Source: Pseudoduganella aquatica (GTDB taxonomy: Bacteria; Pseudomonadota; Gammaproteobacteria; Burkholderiales; Burkholderiaceae_D). From it: DNA of 64,000 bases. Position numbers and translations under genes: made by a program. Below the pieces are notes generated by a model that saw only the letters and a list, made by a program, of their open reading frames with translations, was not told the DNA's origin and did no database searches. Every line of letters begins with the position of its first letter. Position 1 is the first letter of the stretch. The DNA lies in assembly GCF_009857595.1 (NCBI RefSeq), contig NZ_WWCU01000021.1, positions 1-64,000 on the forward strand, written 5' to 3'. Shown here one piece after another: positions 52,260 to 60,957 of the stretch.

Positions 52260-55256
52260 TCACCGTATATGTTGCGCAAGAGCAACAGCGGACACCAGCT
52301 CGGCCGGCTCCACCGGTTTCGACACATGGTCGCGGAAACCGCACTCCAGCGCGCGTAGCCTGTCCTCGGAGCGGGCGAAGGCGGTCAGCGCGATGGCGGG
52401 CAGGCCGCCGCCGCGCGCCGCGCCCAGCGCGCGCACCTGGGCCAGCAATTCAAAACCGTCCACGTCCGGCATGCCGATGTCGCTCACCAGCAGGCTGGGC
52501 CGCTCGCGCTCCACCAGGGCCAGCGCCTCGGCCGCGTTGGCGGCCGTCAGCACGACTGCGTTGCAGTCACTGAGTATGCGCCTGATCAGGTCTCTTGCGT
52601 CGATTTCGTCGTCCACCACCAGCACCCGCAGGCCGGACAGGTCGCGCAGGCCGGTGTCGGCCGGCACCGAGGGCGGCAGCGGGGCCATGGCGCGGGGCTG
52701 GGGCGCCGCGCCGTTGTGCCCGCTGGCCAGCGGCAGGCCGACCGTAAAGCTGGCGCCGCGCCCTTCGCCCGGGCTGGACACGGACACGGTGCCGCCGTGC
52801 TGCTCCACCAGGTGCTTGACGATGGACAGCCCCAGCCCCAGCCCGCCGTGGCGGCGCGTGGTGGTGGAGTCGGCCTGGCGGAAGCGTTCGAACACGTGGC
52901 CGAGGAATTCGGGCCGGATGCCGATGCCGGTGTCGGCCACGGTGATGGCCACGTGGCCGTCCGCCTCGGTCACGCTGACTTTCAGCGCGCCGCCCTTGGG
53001 CGTGAACTTGATGCCGTTGGTGAGCAGGTTCCAGATCACCTGCTGCAGGCGGCTCGGGTCGGCCGCCACCAGGCCGATGCTGTGGAAGTCGCGCTCGATC
53101 AGGATGTTCTTGGCGTCGGCGGCCGGGCGCACCGTCTCGATGGCGGCGTCCACCACCGTCAGCGGCGACAGGGTTTGTATATCAAGCAACACTTTGCCCG
53201 AGGTGATGCGGCTCATGTCCAGCAGGTCTTCAATCAGCTGGGCCTGGGCGCGCGCATTGCGTTCTATGGTTTGCAGGCCCTTGTGCAGGTCGGCCTCGTC
53301 GCGGCTGCCGCGCCGCAGCACCTGGGCCCAGCCCAGGATGGCGGTGAGCGGGGTGCGCAGCTCGTGCGACAGCGTGGCCAGGAATTCATCCTTCATCTGG
53401 CTGGTGCGCTCGGCCTCGGCGCGCGCGCTGCGTTCGCTGTCGAGCAGGATTTTGCGCTCCTCGGCGGCCTGCTGCGCCGCTTCGTACAGGCGCGCGTTGT
53501 CGATGGCCACGGCGGCCTGCGCCGCGATGCCGCCGACGATGCGCTCGGTGCGTTCGTTGAACATGCGCGGCTCGGGGTGGCCGAAGAACAGCGAGCCTAT
53601 CACCTCGCCCGAGCGCGACACCACCGGCAGCGCCATATAGCTGCGCACGGTCGGGTGGCCGTTGGGCACGCCGTGGTGGGGCGCGTTCTGGCCGTAGCGC
53701 GGGTCTTGCAGCAGGTCGTCGCTACGCAGCGTACCTTCGCCGCGCATGCTGGGGCCGAACAGGGTGGTGGCGCGCGGATGGGGGAAGCGGGCGAAGGCCT
53801 CGGGCGGCAGGCCGGACAGCGTGTACAGCGTGAGCACGCCGCCGTCGGCGCTGGTGCTGTTGTAGAAGAAGGCGCCGAAGCGCGCCCCGCTGATGCGGGT
53901 GGCCGCGTCGGTCACTTCCTGCAGCAGCGAGCGCAGGTCGCGTTTGGAGGCCAGCGCGTTGCCGGTGCTATTGAGCAGTTCCAGGATGGCGCTCTCGTCG
54001 CGCAGTGCTTCCTGCACCCGCTTGACCTGGTCGACGTCGGTGCTGGTGCCGAACCAGCGCACCAGGCGGCCGGTGCTGTCGCGCACCGGGTTGGCGCGCG
54101 ACAGGAACCAGCGGAATTCGCCGTCCGCGCCGCGGATGGGGAATTCCATTTCAAATGGTTGGCCGGTGCGCAGCGCCTCCTGCCAGCGCTGGCGGATGGC
54201 GGGCACGGTGTCCGGGTCGTAGACTTCGTCCCAGCCGTGGGCCGGCGCATGGCTGCCCGCCTCGGTGCGCGGCAGGCCGGTGTACTCGTACCAGCGCTCG
54301 TTGTACCACACCACGGCGCCGTCGAAGCGGGCGATCCAGGCCAGCTGCGGGATGGAGTTGGCCATGGCCTGCAGTTCTTCCTGGCTCTGGCGCAGCGTGC
54401 TTTCGGCCGCCTTGCGGTCGCTGATGTCCTGCACCATGCCGGTCATGCCGAGCACGGCGCCGTCGTCGGCATAGTTGCCGTGGCCGACCACCGACAGCCA
54501 GCGCAGTTCCCCGCCGGCGCGCTCGATGCGGCATTCCACGTTGAAATCGTTGCAGTCGTCGAGCGCGCGCAGGAAGGCGGCGCGGGCCGGCTTTCGGTCC
54601 TCCTTGAAGACGTGCGCGCTCAGCGCGTCCCAGGTGCTGGTGGTTTCTTCCGGCAGGTCCAGCAGCTCGGCGGCGCGGCGCCCCAGGGTGACCAGGTTGC
54701 TGCCGGCGTCCCACAGCCAGTCGCCCAGCTTGCCCGCCGCCAGCGCCACCTGCAGGCGGTTGGCGCTTTCGCGCAGCGCGCGCTCGTCGAGCTTGCGCTT
54801 GGTGATGTTCTGGATGGCGCAGGACAGGCCTTCGGCGGACGGGTAGGCGCGCACGTCCAGCCAGCTCTTGCGCGGCAGATAGTACAGCTCGAAGCCCACG
54901 CTTTGCTGCTTCTCCATGGCGCGGCGGAACTGCGCTTCCAGCACAGTGCCGAGCAGCTCGGGGTAGGCGTCCCACAAGCTCATGCCCAGCACGTGCTGGC
55001 CGCCGCTCTCCAGCGGATGGATGATGTTGCTCGCTTGCGGATTGATATAGGTGACGGTCCAGTTGTGGTCGAGCACAATAAAGCCGTCGGTAATGCTCTC
55101 GAGCACGGTCTTGAGCCGCTCGTTGGAGCGGCGCAAATCCTCGCGCGCTTCCTGCATCTCGTGTTCGGCGCGCTGGCGGGCCAGCAGCACACTGTTGGCG
55201 CCGCGCATGGCGGCCAGTTGCATGCGTGCTTCTTCCTCTTTGTCGAGCTTGGCCAC
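52260..55256 (-). CDS. Large hybrid kinase (PAS-PAS-PAS-GAF-HisKA-HATPase-REC)
   Basis: A 998-aa cytoplasmic kinase. A short coiled coil is followed by three PAS-like domains (about 45-165, 165-285, 290-415; NRKAAES-like linkers, PQLAWIARFDGAVVWYNERW), a GAF domain (about 430-585: AFFYNSTSADGGVLTLYTLS), HisKA with SHELRTPLTAILGWAQVL, HATPase (NLLTNGIKFTPKGG, DTGIGIRP, LGLGLSIVKHL) and a C-terminal receiver (VLVVDDEIDARDLIR, VSDIGMPDVDGFE). The receiver lets it feed an HPt protein; none is encoded beside it. Ligands are unknown. Confidence 0.92.
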   Translation of the reverse strand: MAKLDKEEEARMQLAAMRGANSVLLARQRAEHEMQEAREDLRRSNERLKTVLESITDGFIVLDHNWTVTYINPQASNIIHPLESGGQHVLGMSLWDAYPELLGTVLEAQFRRAMEKQQSVGFELYYLPRKSWLDVRAYPSAEGLSCAIQNITKRKLDERALRESANRLQVALAAGKLGDWLWDAGSNLVTLGRRAAELLDLPEETTSTWDALSAHVFKEDRKPARAAFLRALDDCNDFNVECRIERAGGELRWLSVVGHGNYADDGAVLGMTGMVQDISDRKAAESTLRQSQEELQAMANSIPQLAWIARFDGAVVWYNERWYEYTGLPRTEAGSHAPAHGWDEVYDPDTVPAIRQRWQEALRTGQPFEMEFPIRGADGEFRWFLSRANPVRDSTGRLVRWFGTSTDVDQVKRVQEALRDESAILELLNSTGNALASKRDLRSLLQEVTDAATRISGARFGAFFYNSTSADGGVLTLYTLSGLPPEAFARFPHPRATTLFGPSMRGEGTLRSDDLLQDPRYGQNAPHHGVPNGHPTVRSYMALPVVSRSGEVIGSLFFGHPEPRMFNERTERIVGGIAAQAAVAIDNARLYEAAQQAAEERKILLDSERSARAEAERTSQMKDEFLATLSHELRTPLTAILGWAQVLRRGSRDEADLHKGLQTIERNARAQAQLIEDLLDMSRITSGKVLLDIQTLSPLTVVDAAIETVRPAADAKNILIERDFHSIGLVAADPSRLQQVIWNLLTNGIKFTPKGGALKVSVTEADGHVAITVADTGIGIRPEFLGHVFERFRQADSTTTRRHGGLGLGLSIVKHLVEQHGGTVSVSSPGEGRGASFTVGLPLASGHNGAAPQPRAMAPLPPSVPADTGLRDLSGLRVLVVDDEIDARDLIRRILSDCNAVVLTAANAAEALALVERERPSLLVSDIGMPDVDGFELLAQVRALGAARGGGLPAIALTAFARSEDRLRALECGFRDHVSKPVEPAELVSAVALAQHIR

Positions 55257-55380
55257 TCAGGTTCTCCCATTTTGTGGCGGCTGTTGCGGGCAGCGGTGTG
55301 GGGCGGAATAACTCATCGGCATTTGCATCTCGGGAGCGGCCCAACCGGGCCGTGCTTTCATTGTAGCCGCCTTGCGGGGT

Positions 55381-56220
55381 TTACAAACGCACCATTGGCG
55401 CCCGGGCGGCGGCACTGGCCAGCATATCTCGCAGCTGGTCGATTTCGTAAGGTTTTTGCATGGAAGTGGCGGGAAAATCGAGCTGGCTGGTCAGGGCGCC
55501 GCCGTAGCCGGAGGCGAACACCACTTGCAGCTGTGGCTGGCTGCGCAGCGCGGTGCGCGCCAGTTCGATGCCGGACATGCCGGGCAGGCTGACGTCGCTG
55601 AACAGGATGGCGTAGCGCCCGTCCTGCAGCATGGCTAACGCCCGTTCGCCGTCGCCGGCCGCGTCCACTTCGTAGCCCAGCGCGCGCAGCATTTCGCAGA
55701 CCAGGTAGAGGGCGTCCGGATTGTCCTCCACCACCAGCACGCGGGCGTGGGAGGGCGCGCTGGCCGTGGGCGGCGGCGCGGCGGACGGCTGCATCGCGCA
55801 CAGCACGCCGCGCACCACGCCGGCGTCGTCGCGCAGCGGGGTGTAGTGCAGGTCCAGCAGCTGATGGTCGGGCGCGCCGTCGCGCCACAGCGGCATGGCT
55901 TGGGCGGGGTAGGCCAGCGCGGCGCCGCCCCAGACCGCTTCCAGCGCGGCATGGTTCCAGCCGAACACGGCAGGGATCATGGTCGGCACGGCGCCGCCGG
56001 GCACGGATTCGGCGCGCACGCCCATCAGCGCCGCGTAGGCTTTGTTATATAGCAGGATTTTTTCCGGCCCCCAGACGATGGCCATGCCGGCGGGGCAGTT
56101 GAGCATGATGTCGACCGACAGCCGCAAGCACGCCGGCCAGCCGGACGGCGGCCCCAGCGCCGTGCGCGGCCAGTCTATGGGCGGCAGGGTATGCAGGCTG
56201 ATACTTTCTTGTTGTGTCAT
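55381..56220 (-). CDS. PAS-receiver protein
   Basis: A 279-aa protein: N-terminal PAS-like domain (about 20-150: SVDIMLNCPAGMAIVWGPEK, FGWNHAALEAVWGG) joined by a Pro/Ala linker to a receiver (VLVVEDNPDALYLVCEMLRA, SDVSLPGMSGIE, SMQKPYEIDQL). No kinase or output domain. This looks like the two ends of a hybrid kinase of the next gene's type with the catalytic core missing. It may be a phosphate sink or adaptor for the neighbouring kinase. Confidence 0.85.
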   Translation of the reverse strand: MTQQESISLHTLPPIDWPRTALGPPSGWPACLRLSVDIMLNCPAGMAIVWGPEKILLYNKAYAALMGVRAESVPGGAVPTMIPAVFGWNHAALEAVWGGAALAYPAQAMPLWRDGAPDHQLLDLHYTPLRDDAGVVRGVLCAMQPSAAPPPTASAPSHARVLVVEDNPDALYLVCEMLRALGYEVDAAGDGERALAMLQDGRYAILFSDVSLPGMSGIELARTALRSQPQLQVVFASGYGGALTSQLDFPATSMQKPYEIDQLRDMLASAAARAPMVRL

Positions 56221-56278
56221 CCAGGGCCCGTTGTTGCGTCTTTTGCTACGTGGCTTGATGCTACACCAGCGCCGGGCG

Positions 56279-56344
56279 AAAAAAAAGCCCGCTGCGGGAG
56301 CGGGCTGAATCTATTTCCGGTTAGGAGAATAGAGGAGACAGGTG
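56279..56344 (-). ncRNA. Candidate small RNA, copy A
   Basis: The minus strand reads CACCTGTCTCCTCTATTCTC, a 17-base variable part, an 8-base-pair stem (56286-56293 with 56299-56306) and eight T: a full intrinsic terminator. It is a near twin of the element at 12655-12720. A plausible promoter lies upstream, TTGGAT (56371-56376) and CATAGT (56347-56352), 18 bases apart, in the same position as in the other copy. It could also act as leader of the PAS-receiver gene that starts 58 bases downstream, but the twin has no such gene. Confidence 0.55.
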
Positions 56345-56455
56345 TAACTATGCAACATGCCCTATGGAAAATCCAATTGCAGTTGGTGATGATCAATATC
56401 ACTTGCATGAATGAAGTGCTGAAGCGACGCCGAACGCGTTTCATGCGATTTCCCT

Positions 56456-56485
56456 CTGGACAAGCACAATGGAGTTCCCTATAAT
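56456..56485 (+). promoter_or_regulatory. Promoter of the tRNA-Arg cluster
   Basis: CTGGAC (56456-56461) and a perfect TATAAT (56480-56485) are 18 bases apart, about 67 bases before the first tRNA. A GC-rich stretch follows the -10 box, which may act as a stringent discriminator. Confidence 0.6.
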
Positions 56486-56551
56486 CTTGCTTCTTTCGAC
56501 GGGGAACCAGAGAAAGAAAGCGAAAACTGCAGTTTATCAGTGGTTTCCGAT

Positions 56552-56628
56552 GCGGCTGTAGCTCAGCTGGATAGAGTACTTGGCTACGAACCAAGGGGTC
56601 GTGGGTTCGATTCCTGCCAGCCGCACCA
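56552..56628 (+). tRNA. tRNA-Arg (ACG), copy 1
   Basis: 77 bases including encoded CCA. Acceptor GCGGCTG pairs with CAGCCGC; D-arm GCTC/GAGT; anticodon stem TTGG/CCAA with loop CTACGAA (anticodon ACG); T-arm with GGTTCGATTCC. ACG is deaminated to ICG and reads CGU, CGC and CGA. Confidence 0.97.
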
Positions 56629-56688
56629 GTTTTAGAAGTAGTAAATACGTTATTATCGTGATAGCGTAGCAGTATCAGTAGTGGCGAT

Positions 56689-56765
56689 GCGGCTGTAGCT
56701 CAGCTGGATAGAGTACTTGGCTACGAACCAAGGGGTCGTGGGTTCGATTCCTGCCAGCCGCACCA
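56689..56765 (+). tRNA. tRNA-Arg (ACG), copy 2
   Basis: Base-for-base identical to copy 1 over 77 positions, after a 60-base spacer. Confidence 0.97.
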
Positions 56766-56798
56766 GTCTTACTGATATATTGTGTTGTGATGTAGTTT

Positions 56799-56875
56799 GC
56801 GGCTGTAGCTCAGCTGGATAGAGTACTTGGCTACGAACCAAGGGGTCGTGGGTTCGATTCCTGCCAGCCGCACCA
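56799..56875 (+). tRNA. tRNA-Arg (ACG), copy 3
   Basis: Identical to copies 1 and 2, after a 33-base unrelated spacer. Confidence 0.97.
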
Positions 56876-56916
56876 GTTTTACCGTAGTAGAGATGTGAGA
56901 AGTTTAGCAATACCAA

Positions 56917-56993
56917 GCGGCTGTAGCTCAGCTGGATAGAGTACTTGGCTACGAACCAAGGGGTCGTGGGTTCGATTCCTGCCAGCCGCACCA
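56917..56993 (+). tRNA. tRNA-Arg (ACG), copy 4
   Basis: Identical to the other three, after a 41-base spacer; an intrinsic terminator follows within ten bases. Confidence 0.97.
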
Positions 56994-57000
56994 GAATACG

Positions 57001-57029
57001 AGGGCCAGATCGGAAGATCTGGCCCTTTT
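57001..57029 (+). terminator. Terminator of the tRNA-Arg operon
   Basis: An 11-base-pair stem AGGGCCAGATC with loop GGAA, followed by TTTTCGTTTT. It ends transcription of the four tRNA genes before the hydroxy-acid oxidase gene. Confidence 0.9.
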
Positions 57030-57080
57030 CGTTTTGGGCTCCTGTTATGATTTGCTGGAATAGCAATCCCGGGAGCCTGC

Positions 57081-58238
57081 ATGACCATCATCACCTGCAT
57101 CGAAGACCTGCGCGTGCTGGCGCAAAAACGCGTGCCGCGCATGTTTTACGACTACGCCGACGCCGGTTCGTGGACCGAGTCCACCTACCGCGCCAACACC
57201 AGCGACTTTTCCGCCATCAAATTCCGGCAGCGCGTGGCTGTCAACCTTGAAAACCGCACCCTGGCCAGCACCATGGCGGGGCAGGCCGTGTCCATGCCGG
57301 TGGCGCTGGCGCCGACCGGGCTGACCGGCATGCAGCACGCCGACGGCGAAATCCTGGCCGCGCGCGCGGCCGAAGCCTTCGGCGTGCCCTTCACCCTCTC
57401 CACCATGAGCATCTGTTCCATCGAGGACGTGGCGGCGCACACCACCAAGCCGTTCTGGTTCCAGCTTTACGTGATGAAGGACCGCGAGTTCATCAACCGC
57501 CTGATCGACCGCGCCAAGGCGGCGCGCTGCTCGGCGCTGGTGCTGACGCTGGATTTGCAGGTGCTGGGGCAGCGCCACAAGGACATCCGCAACGGGCTGT
57601 CGGCGCCGCCCAAGCCTACCTTGGCCAATCTCATCAATCTCGCAACCAAGCCGCGCTGGTGCATGGGCATGCTGGGCACCCGGCGGCGCAGCTTCGGCAA
57701 TATCGTCGGGCACGCCACGTCGGTGTCGGACATGTCCTCGCTGTCGTCGTGGACCAGCCAGCAGTTCGACCTCAGCCTGTCGTGGAAAGACGTGGAGTGG
57801 ATCAAGCAGCGCTGGGGCGGCAAGCTTATCATCAAAGGGATTATGGACGCGGAGGACGCGCGCCATTGCGTGGAGGCGGGCGCGGATGCGCTCATCGTGT
57901 CCAACCACGGCGGCCGCCAGCTGGACGGCGCGGACTCGTCCATCGGCGCGCTGCCTGCGATAGTGGAGGCGGTGGGCAAGGAGATCGAAGTGCATATGGA
58001 CGGCGGCATCCGCTCCGGGCAGGACGTGATCAAGGCCCTGGCGCTGGGGGCGAAGGGTGTGTATATCGGCCGGCCTTTCCTGTACGGGCTGGGCGCCATG
58101 GGCGAGCAGGGCGTGACGCGCTGCCTGGAAATCATCCGCAACGAACTGGACCTGACGATGGCCTTCTGCGGCCTGCGCGACGTGGCGCTGGTGGACAAGA
58201 ACATCCTGCTGCCGGGCAGCTATCCGCAGCGGCCCTGA
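57081..58238 (+). CDS. FMN-dependent alpha-hydroxy-acid dehydrogenase/oxidase
   Basis: A 385-aa TIM-barrel flavoenzyme of the L-lactate dehydrogenase/glycolate oxidase/mandelate dehydrogenase family. RMFYDYADAGSWTESTYRAN at the start, MPVALAPTGLTGM, FWFQLYVMKD, LIIKGIMDAEDARHCVEAGA (FMN-binding Lys) and the catalytic-His signature SNHGGRQLD are intact, as is MDGGIRSGQDVIKALALGA. It oxidises an S-2-hydroxy acid, probably lactate, passing electrons to quinone or O2. GGGAG stands before the ATG. Which substrate is used cannot be told from sequence alone. Confidence 0.9.
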   Translation: MTIITCIEDLRVLAQKRVPRMFYDYADAGSWTESTYRANTSDFSAIKFRQRVAVNLENRTLASTMAGQAVSMPVALAPTGLTGMQHADGEILAARAAEAFGVPFTLSTMSICSIEDVAAHTTKPFWFQLYVMKDREFINRLIDRAKAARCSALVLTLDLQVLGQRHKDIRNGLSAPPKPTLANLINLATKPRWCMGMLGTRRRSFGNIVGHATSVSDMSSLSSWTSQQFDLSLSWKDVEWIKQRWGGKLIIKGIMDAEDARHCVEAGADALIVSNHGGRQLDGADSSIGALPAIVEAVGKEIEVHMDGGIRSGQDVIKALALGAKGVYIGRPFLYGLGAMGEQGVTRCLEIIRNELDLTMAFCGLRDVALVDKNILLPGSYPQRP

Positions 58239-58241
58239 CGC

Positions 58242-59000
58242 CTAGCGCCGCACATTGCGCGCGCCTTTGCATGCGAGCCCGTACTGGGTGGCGGTGCAGT
58301 CGAGCTGCACGCACTTGGCCGCGTGATAGCCGGCGGCACGGCAGAGCCTGAGTGTTTCCGCAAGCGGCGCGGTGCGGCCGGGTTTGTCGATGGCGGACTT
58401 GACCTTGAGCTGCGCAGCCGCCGATGCAGTCCGGGATCGCGGCGCCGATGCGCGCTTGCGTATCCGATCGGGAGCTGATGCGATGGCCGGCGGGGCTTCC
58501 TGGCTGCCGGCCTGCGGCGGTGGGAGGGCAGCAAGGAGTGGCGGCGCGTCGGCTGCCGCTGCCGTCGCCGCCGCTGGCTGTGTTGCCAAAGCTTGCTGTG
58601 CATATTGCGTATCGCTGGCCTGGGCATGCGCGGCGGGCGCAGGCATGGCGTGGCGCGCCGGGATGGGCGCCCTGGCCAGCACGGACAGCGATTGCTCCAC
58701 CTTGCTCTCCTTGTACAGCCACAGACCGGCGCCGCCCACTGCGAGCGTGGCGAGCAAAATTGCCGTTCCCGCAGCGGCTCGCCGGCCCCAGCGTGCGAAC
58801 CAGTGCGGCGCCTCTTCCGGTTGCGAATAATCGGGCGCCGCCGGCGCGCGCCAGACGGGTGGATCATCCGCAGGCCACGGATCGGAGATCGGAGGGGGCG
58901 TTGCCCATGCTCCGGCATCCGATGTTGCGGCCTCATGCGCGGCGTGGGGCGGCGCAGGCGGATGGCTGTCGCCTATGTCTTCCTGCAGCTGGGCTTTCAT
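58242..59000 (-). CDS. Hypothetical Pro/Ala-rich single-span membrane protein
   Basis: A 252-aa protein with a Pro-rich cytoplasmic N-terminus, one membrane segment near 75-95 (AAAGTAILLATLAVGGAGLW), an Ala/Pro-rich spacer, a basic stretch and a small Cys-containing C-terminal domain (LRLCRAAGYHAAKCVQLDCT, then GLACKG). TonB-like in layout but without its C-terminal motif. Convergent with the hydroxy-acid oxidase gene. Function unknown. Confidence 0.65.
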   Translation of the reverse strand: MKAQLQEDIGDSHPPAPPHAAHEAATSDAGAWATPPPISDPWPADDPPVWRAPAAPDYSQPEEAPHWFARWGRRAAAGTAILLATLAVGGAGLWLYKESKVEQSLSVLARAPIPARHAMPAPAAHAQASDTQYAQQALATQPAAATAAAADAPPLLAALPPPQAGSQEAPPAIASAPDRIRKRASAPRSRTASAAAQLKVKSAIDKPGRTAPLAETLRLCRAAGYHAAKCVQLDCTATQYGLACKGARNVRR

Positions 59001-59119
59001 TCCTCAAACCTGCCAATCTGATATCGATCAAAGATACTAGCGGATCTGCGGCGGCAGTGGTGCGCGCTTGCGGCGGTGTGTTAGTGTGTTGAAATAAATC
59101 TATAAAAAGGAGCAAAACC

Positions 59120-59566
59120 ATGTGGAAGCAGAGCTTGGCGGTACTGTGCGGATTCCTGGCCTTCTCCTCGTTGCCGGCTGCGGCCCAGAGCGATCCCGAG
59201 CTGGCCAAATCGCTGGGCGGCAATGAAATGGGGATGAAGAAATATGTGCTGGTCATCCTGAAAACCGGCCCCAACAAGATGCCGGCCGGCGCCGAACGCG
59301 ACAACATGTTCAAGGGTCACTTTGCCAATATGCAGCGCCTCGCCGACGAGAAGAAGCTGGCGCTGGCCGGCCCGCTGGACGGCGTGGACGGCTGGCGCGG
59401 CGTGTTCGTGATTGCCACCGATAATATCGAGGAAGCGAAGAAGATCGTCGCCACCGATCCTGTCATCATCAACGGCGAAATGGTGGGCGAATTCCACGCC
59501 TTCTTTGCCTCCGCCGGCCTGATGGCGGTAGGTGATATTCACAAGAAAATATCCAAGCAAAAATAG
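59120..59566 (+). CDS. Secreted YciI-family protein
   Basis: A 148-aa protein with a signal peptide (ends PAAAQ) and a YciI-like ferredoxin-fold domain (KKYVLVILKTGPNKM, FKGHFANMQRLADEKKLALA, GPLDGVDGWRGVFVIATDNI). Most YciI proteins are cytoplasmic, so export is a little unusual. Function of the family is poorly known. AAAAGGAG precedes the ATG. Confidence 0.85.
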   Translation: MWKQSLAVLCGFLAFSSLPAAAQSDPELAKSLGGNEMGMKKYVLVILKTGPNKMPAGAERDNMFKGHFANMQRLADEKKLALAGPLDGVDGWRGVFVIATDNIEEAKKIVATDPVIINGEMVGEFHAFFASAGLMAVGDIHKKISKQK

Positions 59567-59676
59567 GCGCCAAGGTGGCTGGTCGCCCGCGCGGAGTTTG
59601 ATACGGCTCAAACTTGTCGGCAGCTTCCTGGCGCATTGTGACAGGAGCTTGCTTGACAAGGAGATGGGCATGTCCG

Positions 59677-59985
59677 ATGCTGAAATTCCGGATGACCGCG
59701 CGCGACCTGGAGAAACGCATGTACTCCGCCGAGACAGAATTGGCCCTGATACGCGCCACCATGGCGACGAAGCAGGACATTGCCGAGCTGCGCGGCGAAA
59801 TGAACGCGCGTTTTGCCGGCATCGAGGCCCAGTTGCCGCACTTCGCGACCAAAGCCGAACTGAAAGACGAGATCGACAAGCTGCGAACCTGGATGATAGG
59901 CGTCGCCATCGGCCTGTTTTTCTCGCAGGCCGGCATGAGCATCACCTTGTTCTTCCTGCTGAAAGAAGCAATTCTCCGCCATTAA
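59677..59985 (+). CDS. Small coiled-coil membrane protein (DUF1640-like)
   Basis: A 102-aa protein: a coiled coil (RDLEKRMYSAETELALIRAT then KQDIAELRGEMNARFAGIEA, ending with a KAELKDEIDKLRTW repeat) and one C-terminal membrane helix (GVAIGLFFSQAGMSITLFFL). This resembles DUF1640/CCDC90-like proteins, often phage- or toxin-linked in bacteria. Start is uncertain: ATG 59677 or 59692; a good AAGGAG nearby belongs to another frame that encodes nothing recognisable. Confidence 0.55.
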   Translation: MLKFRMTARDLEKRMYSAETELALIRATMATKQDIAELRGEMNARFAGIEAQLPHFATKAELKDEIDKLRTWMIGVAIGLFFSQAGMSITLFFLLKEAILRH

Positions 59986-60000
59986 GGTGGATGCGCTCCG

Positions 60001-60957
60001 CTATCCCACCACGTTGACCGGCTTGCCCGCCGCGAAAGCTTCGATATTGTCGATCAGCTGATCGGCCAGGATCTGCATGGCCTGCGTGCTGGCCCAGGCG
60101 ATGTGGGGGGTGAGGATGAAGTTGGGCAGGTGCAGATTGAGCAGCACGTTGTCTTCCGGCGGCGGTTCCTTCACCAGCACGTCGAAACCGGCGCCGGCGA
60201 TCACGCCGGTGGTCAGCGCTCCGGCCAGGGCCGCCTCGTCCACCAGTCCACCGCGGGCGGTGTTGATCAGCAGGGCGCTGCGCTTCATGCGCGCCAGTTC
60301 GGCCGCACCGATCAGATTGCGGGTCTGGTCGTTCAGCGGCGCGTGCAGGCTGAGCACGTCCGACGTCTCCAGCAGCTCGTCCCAGGACACATTCCGCACG
60401 CCGTCTTCCTCCACCGGCGTGCGCTTGTGCACGATGATTTCCATGCCGAAGGCGCGCCCCAGCCTGGCCACCGCCTGCCCCAGCGCGCCATAGCCCAGCA
60501 AGCCGAGCTTGCTGCCCGCCAGGTCGGCGATGGGGTGGTCGAACAGGCAGAATTTGTCGGACTTCTGCCATTTCCCGGCCAGCACGTCGGCCCGGTAGGC
60601 CAGCAGGTTGCGGCGCAGCGCCAATATCATGGCGAAGGTGTGCTCCGGCAGCGTGGCGTAGGCGTAGTTGCGGATATTGGCGACCACGATGCCGCGCGCC
60701 TTGCAGGCGGCCAGGTCGATGATGTCGGTGCCGGTGGCCGCCACGGCGATCATCTTCAGCTCCGGCAGCTGCGCCAGCGTGTCGGCGCGCAGCGGGACCT
60801 TGTTGGTGATGGCGATGGTGGCGCCGGCCAGGCGGCTGGCGGCATCGGCCGCTCCGGTGGCGGCGTACTCGGTCCAGCTATGGCTGAAAACGGGCCGGCG
60901 CACATTGGCGATCAGGCTTTCGCGGTCGAGGAAGACGATGTTGTGCGAATTGTTCAT
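60001..60957 (-). CDS. D-2-hydroxyacid dehydrogenase
   Basis: A 318-aa NAD(P)-dependent enzyme of the D-isomer 2-hydroxyacid dehydrogenase family. Rossmann motif LGLLGYGALGQAVARLG, catalytic Arg in NTARGGLVDE, Glu in the KEPPPEDN region and His in LTPHIAWAS are all present. Hydroxypyruvate/glycerate type is the closest in style. Its start overlaps the stop of the LysR gene by four bases (ATGA), so regulator and enzyme are co-translated. Confidence 0.9.
   Translation of the reverse strand: MNNSHNIVFLDRESLIANVRRPVFSHSWTEYAATGAADAASRLAGATIAITNKVPLRADTLAQLPELKMIAVAATGTDIIDLAACKARGIVVANIRNYAYATLPEHTFAMILALRRNLLAYRADVLAGKWQKSDKFCLFDHPIADLAGSKLGLLGYGALGQAVARLGRAFGMEIIVHKRTPVEEDGVRNVSWDELLETSDVLSLHAPLNDQTRNLIGAAELARMKRSALLINTARGGLVDEAALAGALTTGVIAGAGFDVLVKEPPPEDNVLLNLHLPNFILTPHIAWASTQAMQILADQLIDNIEAFAAGKPVNVVG

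Noticed and set aside
56350..56484. Short plus-strand frame after a GGAGAATAGAGGAGA stretch
   Set aside because: The purine-rich stretch is the complement of the candidate small RNA, the frame runs into the tRNA promoter, and the twin locus has no matching frame.
56653..57142. Minus-strand frames translating the tRNA genes (GRNRTHDPLVRSQVLYPAE repeats)
   Set aside because: They are antisense reads of the four tRNA-Arg genes, a known source of false hypothetical proteins.
59532..60017. Plus-strand 161-codon frame overlapping the coiled-coil membrane protein
   Set aside because: It has the better ribosome-binding site, but its product is an Arg/His-rich shadow with no recognisable feature, while the overlapping frame encodes a coiled coil plus a membrane helix.
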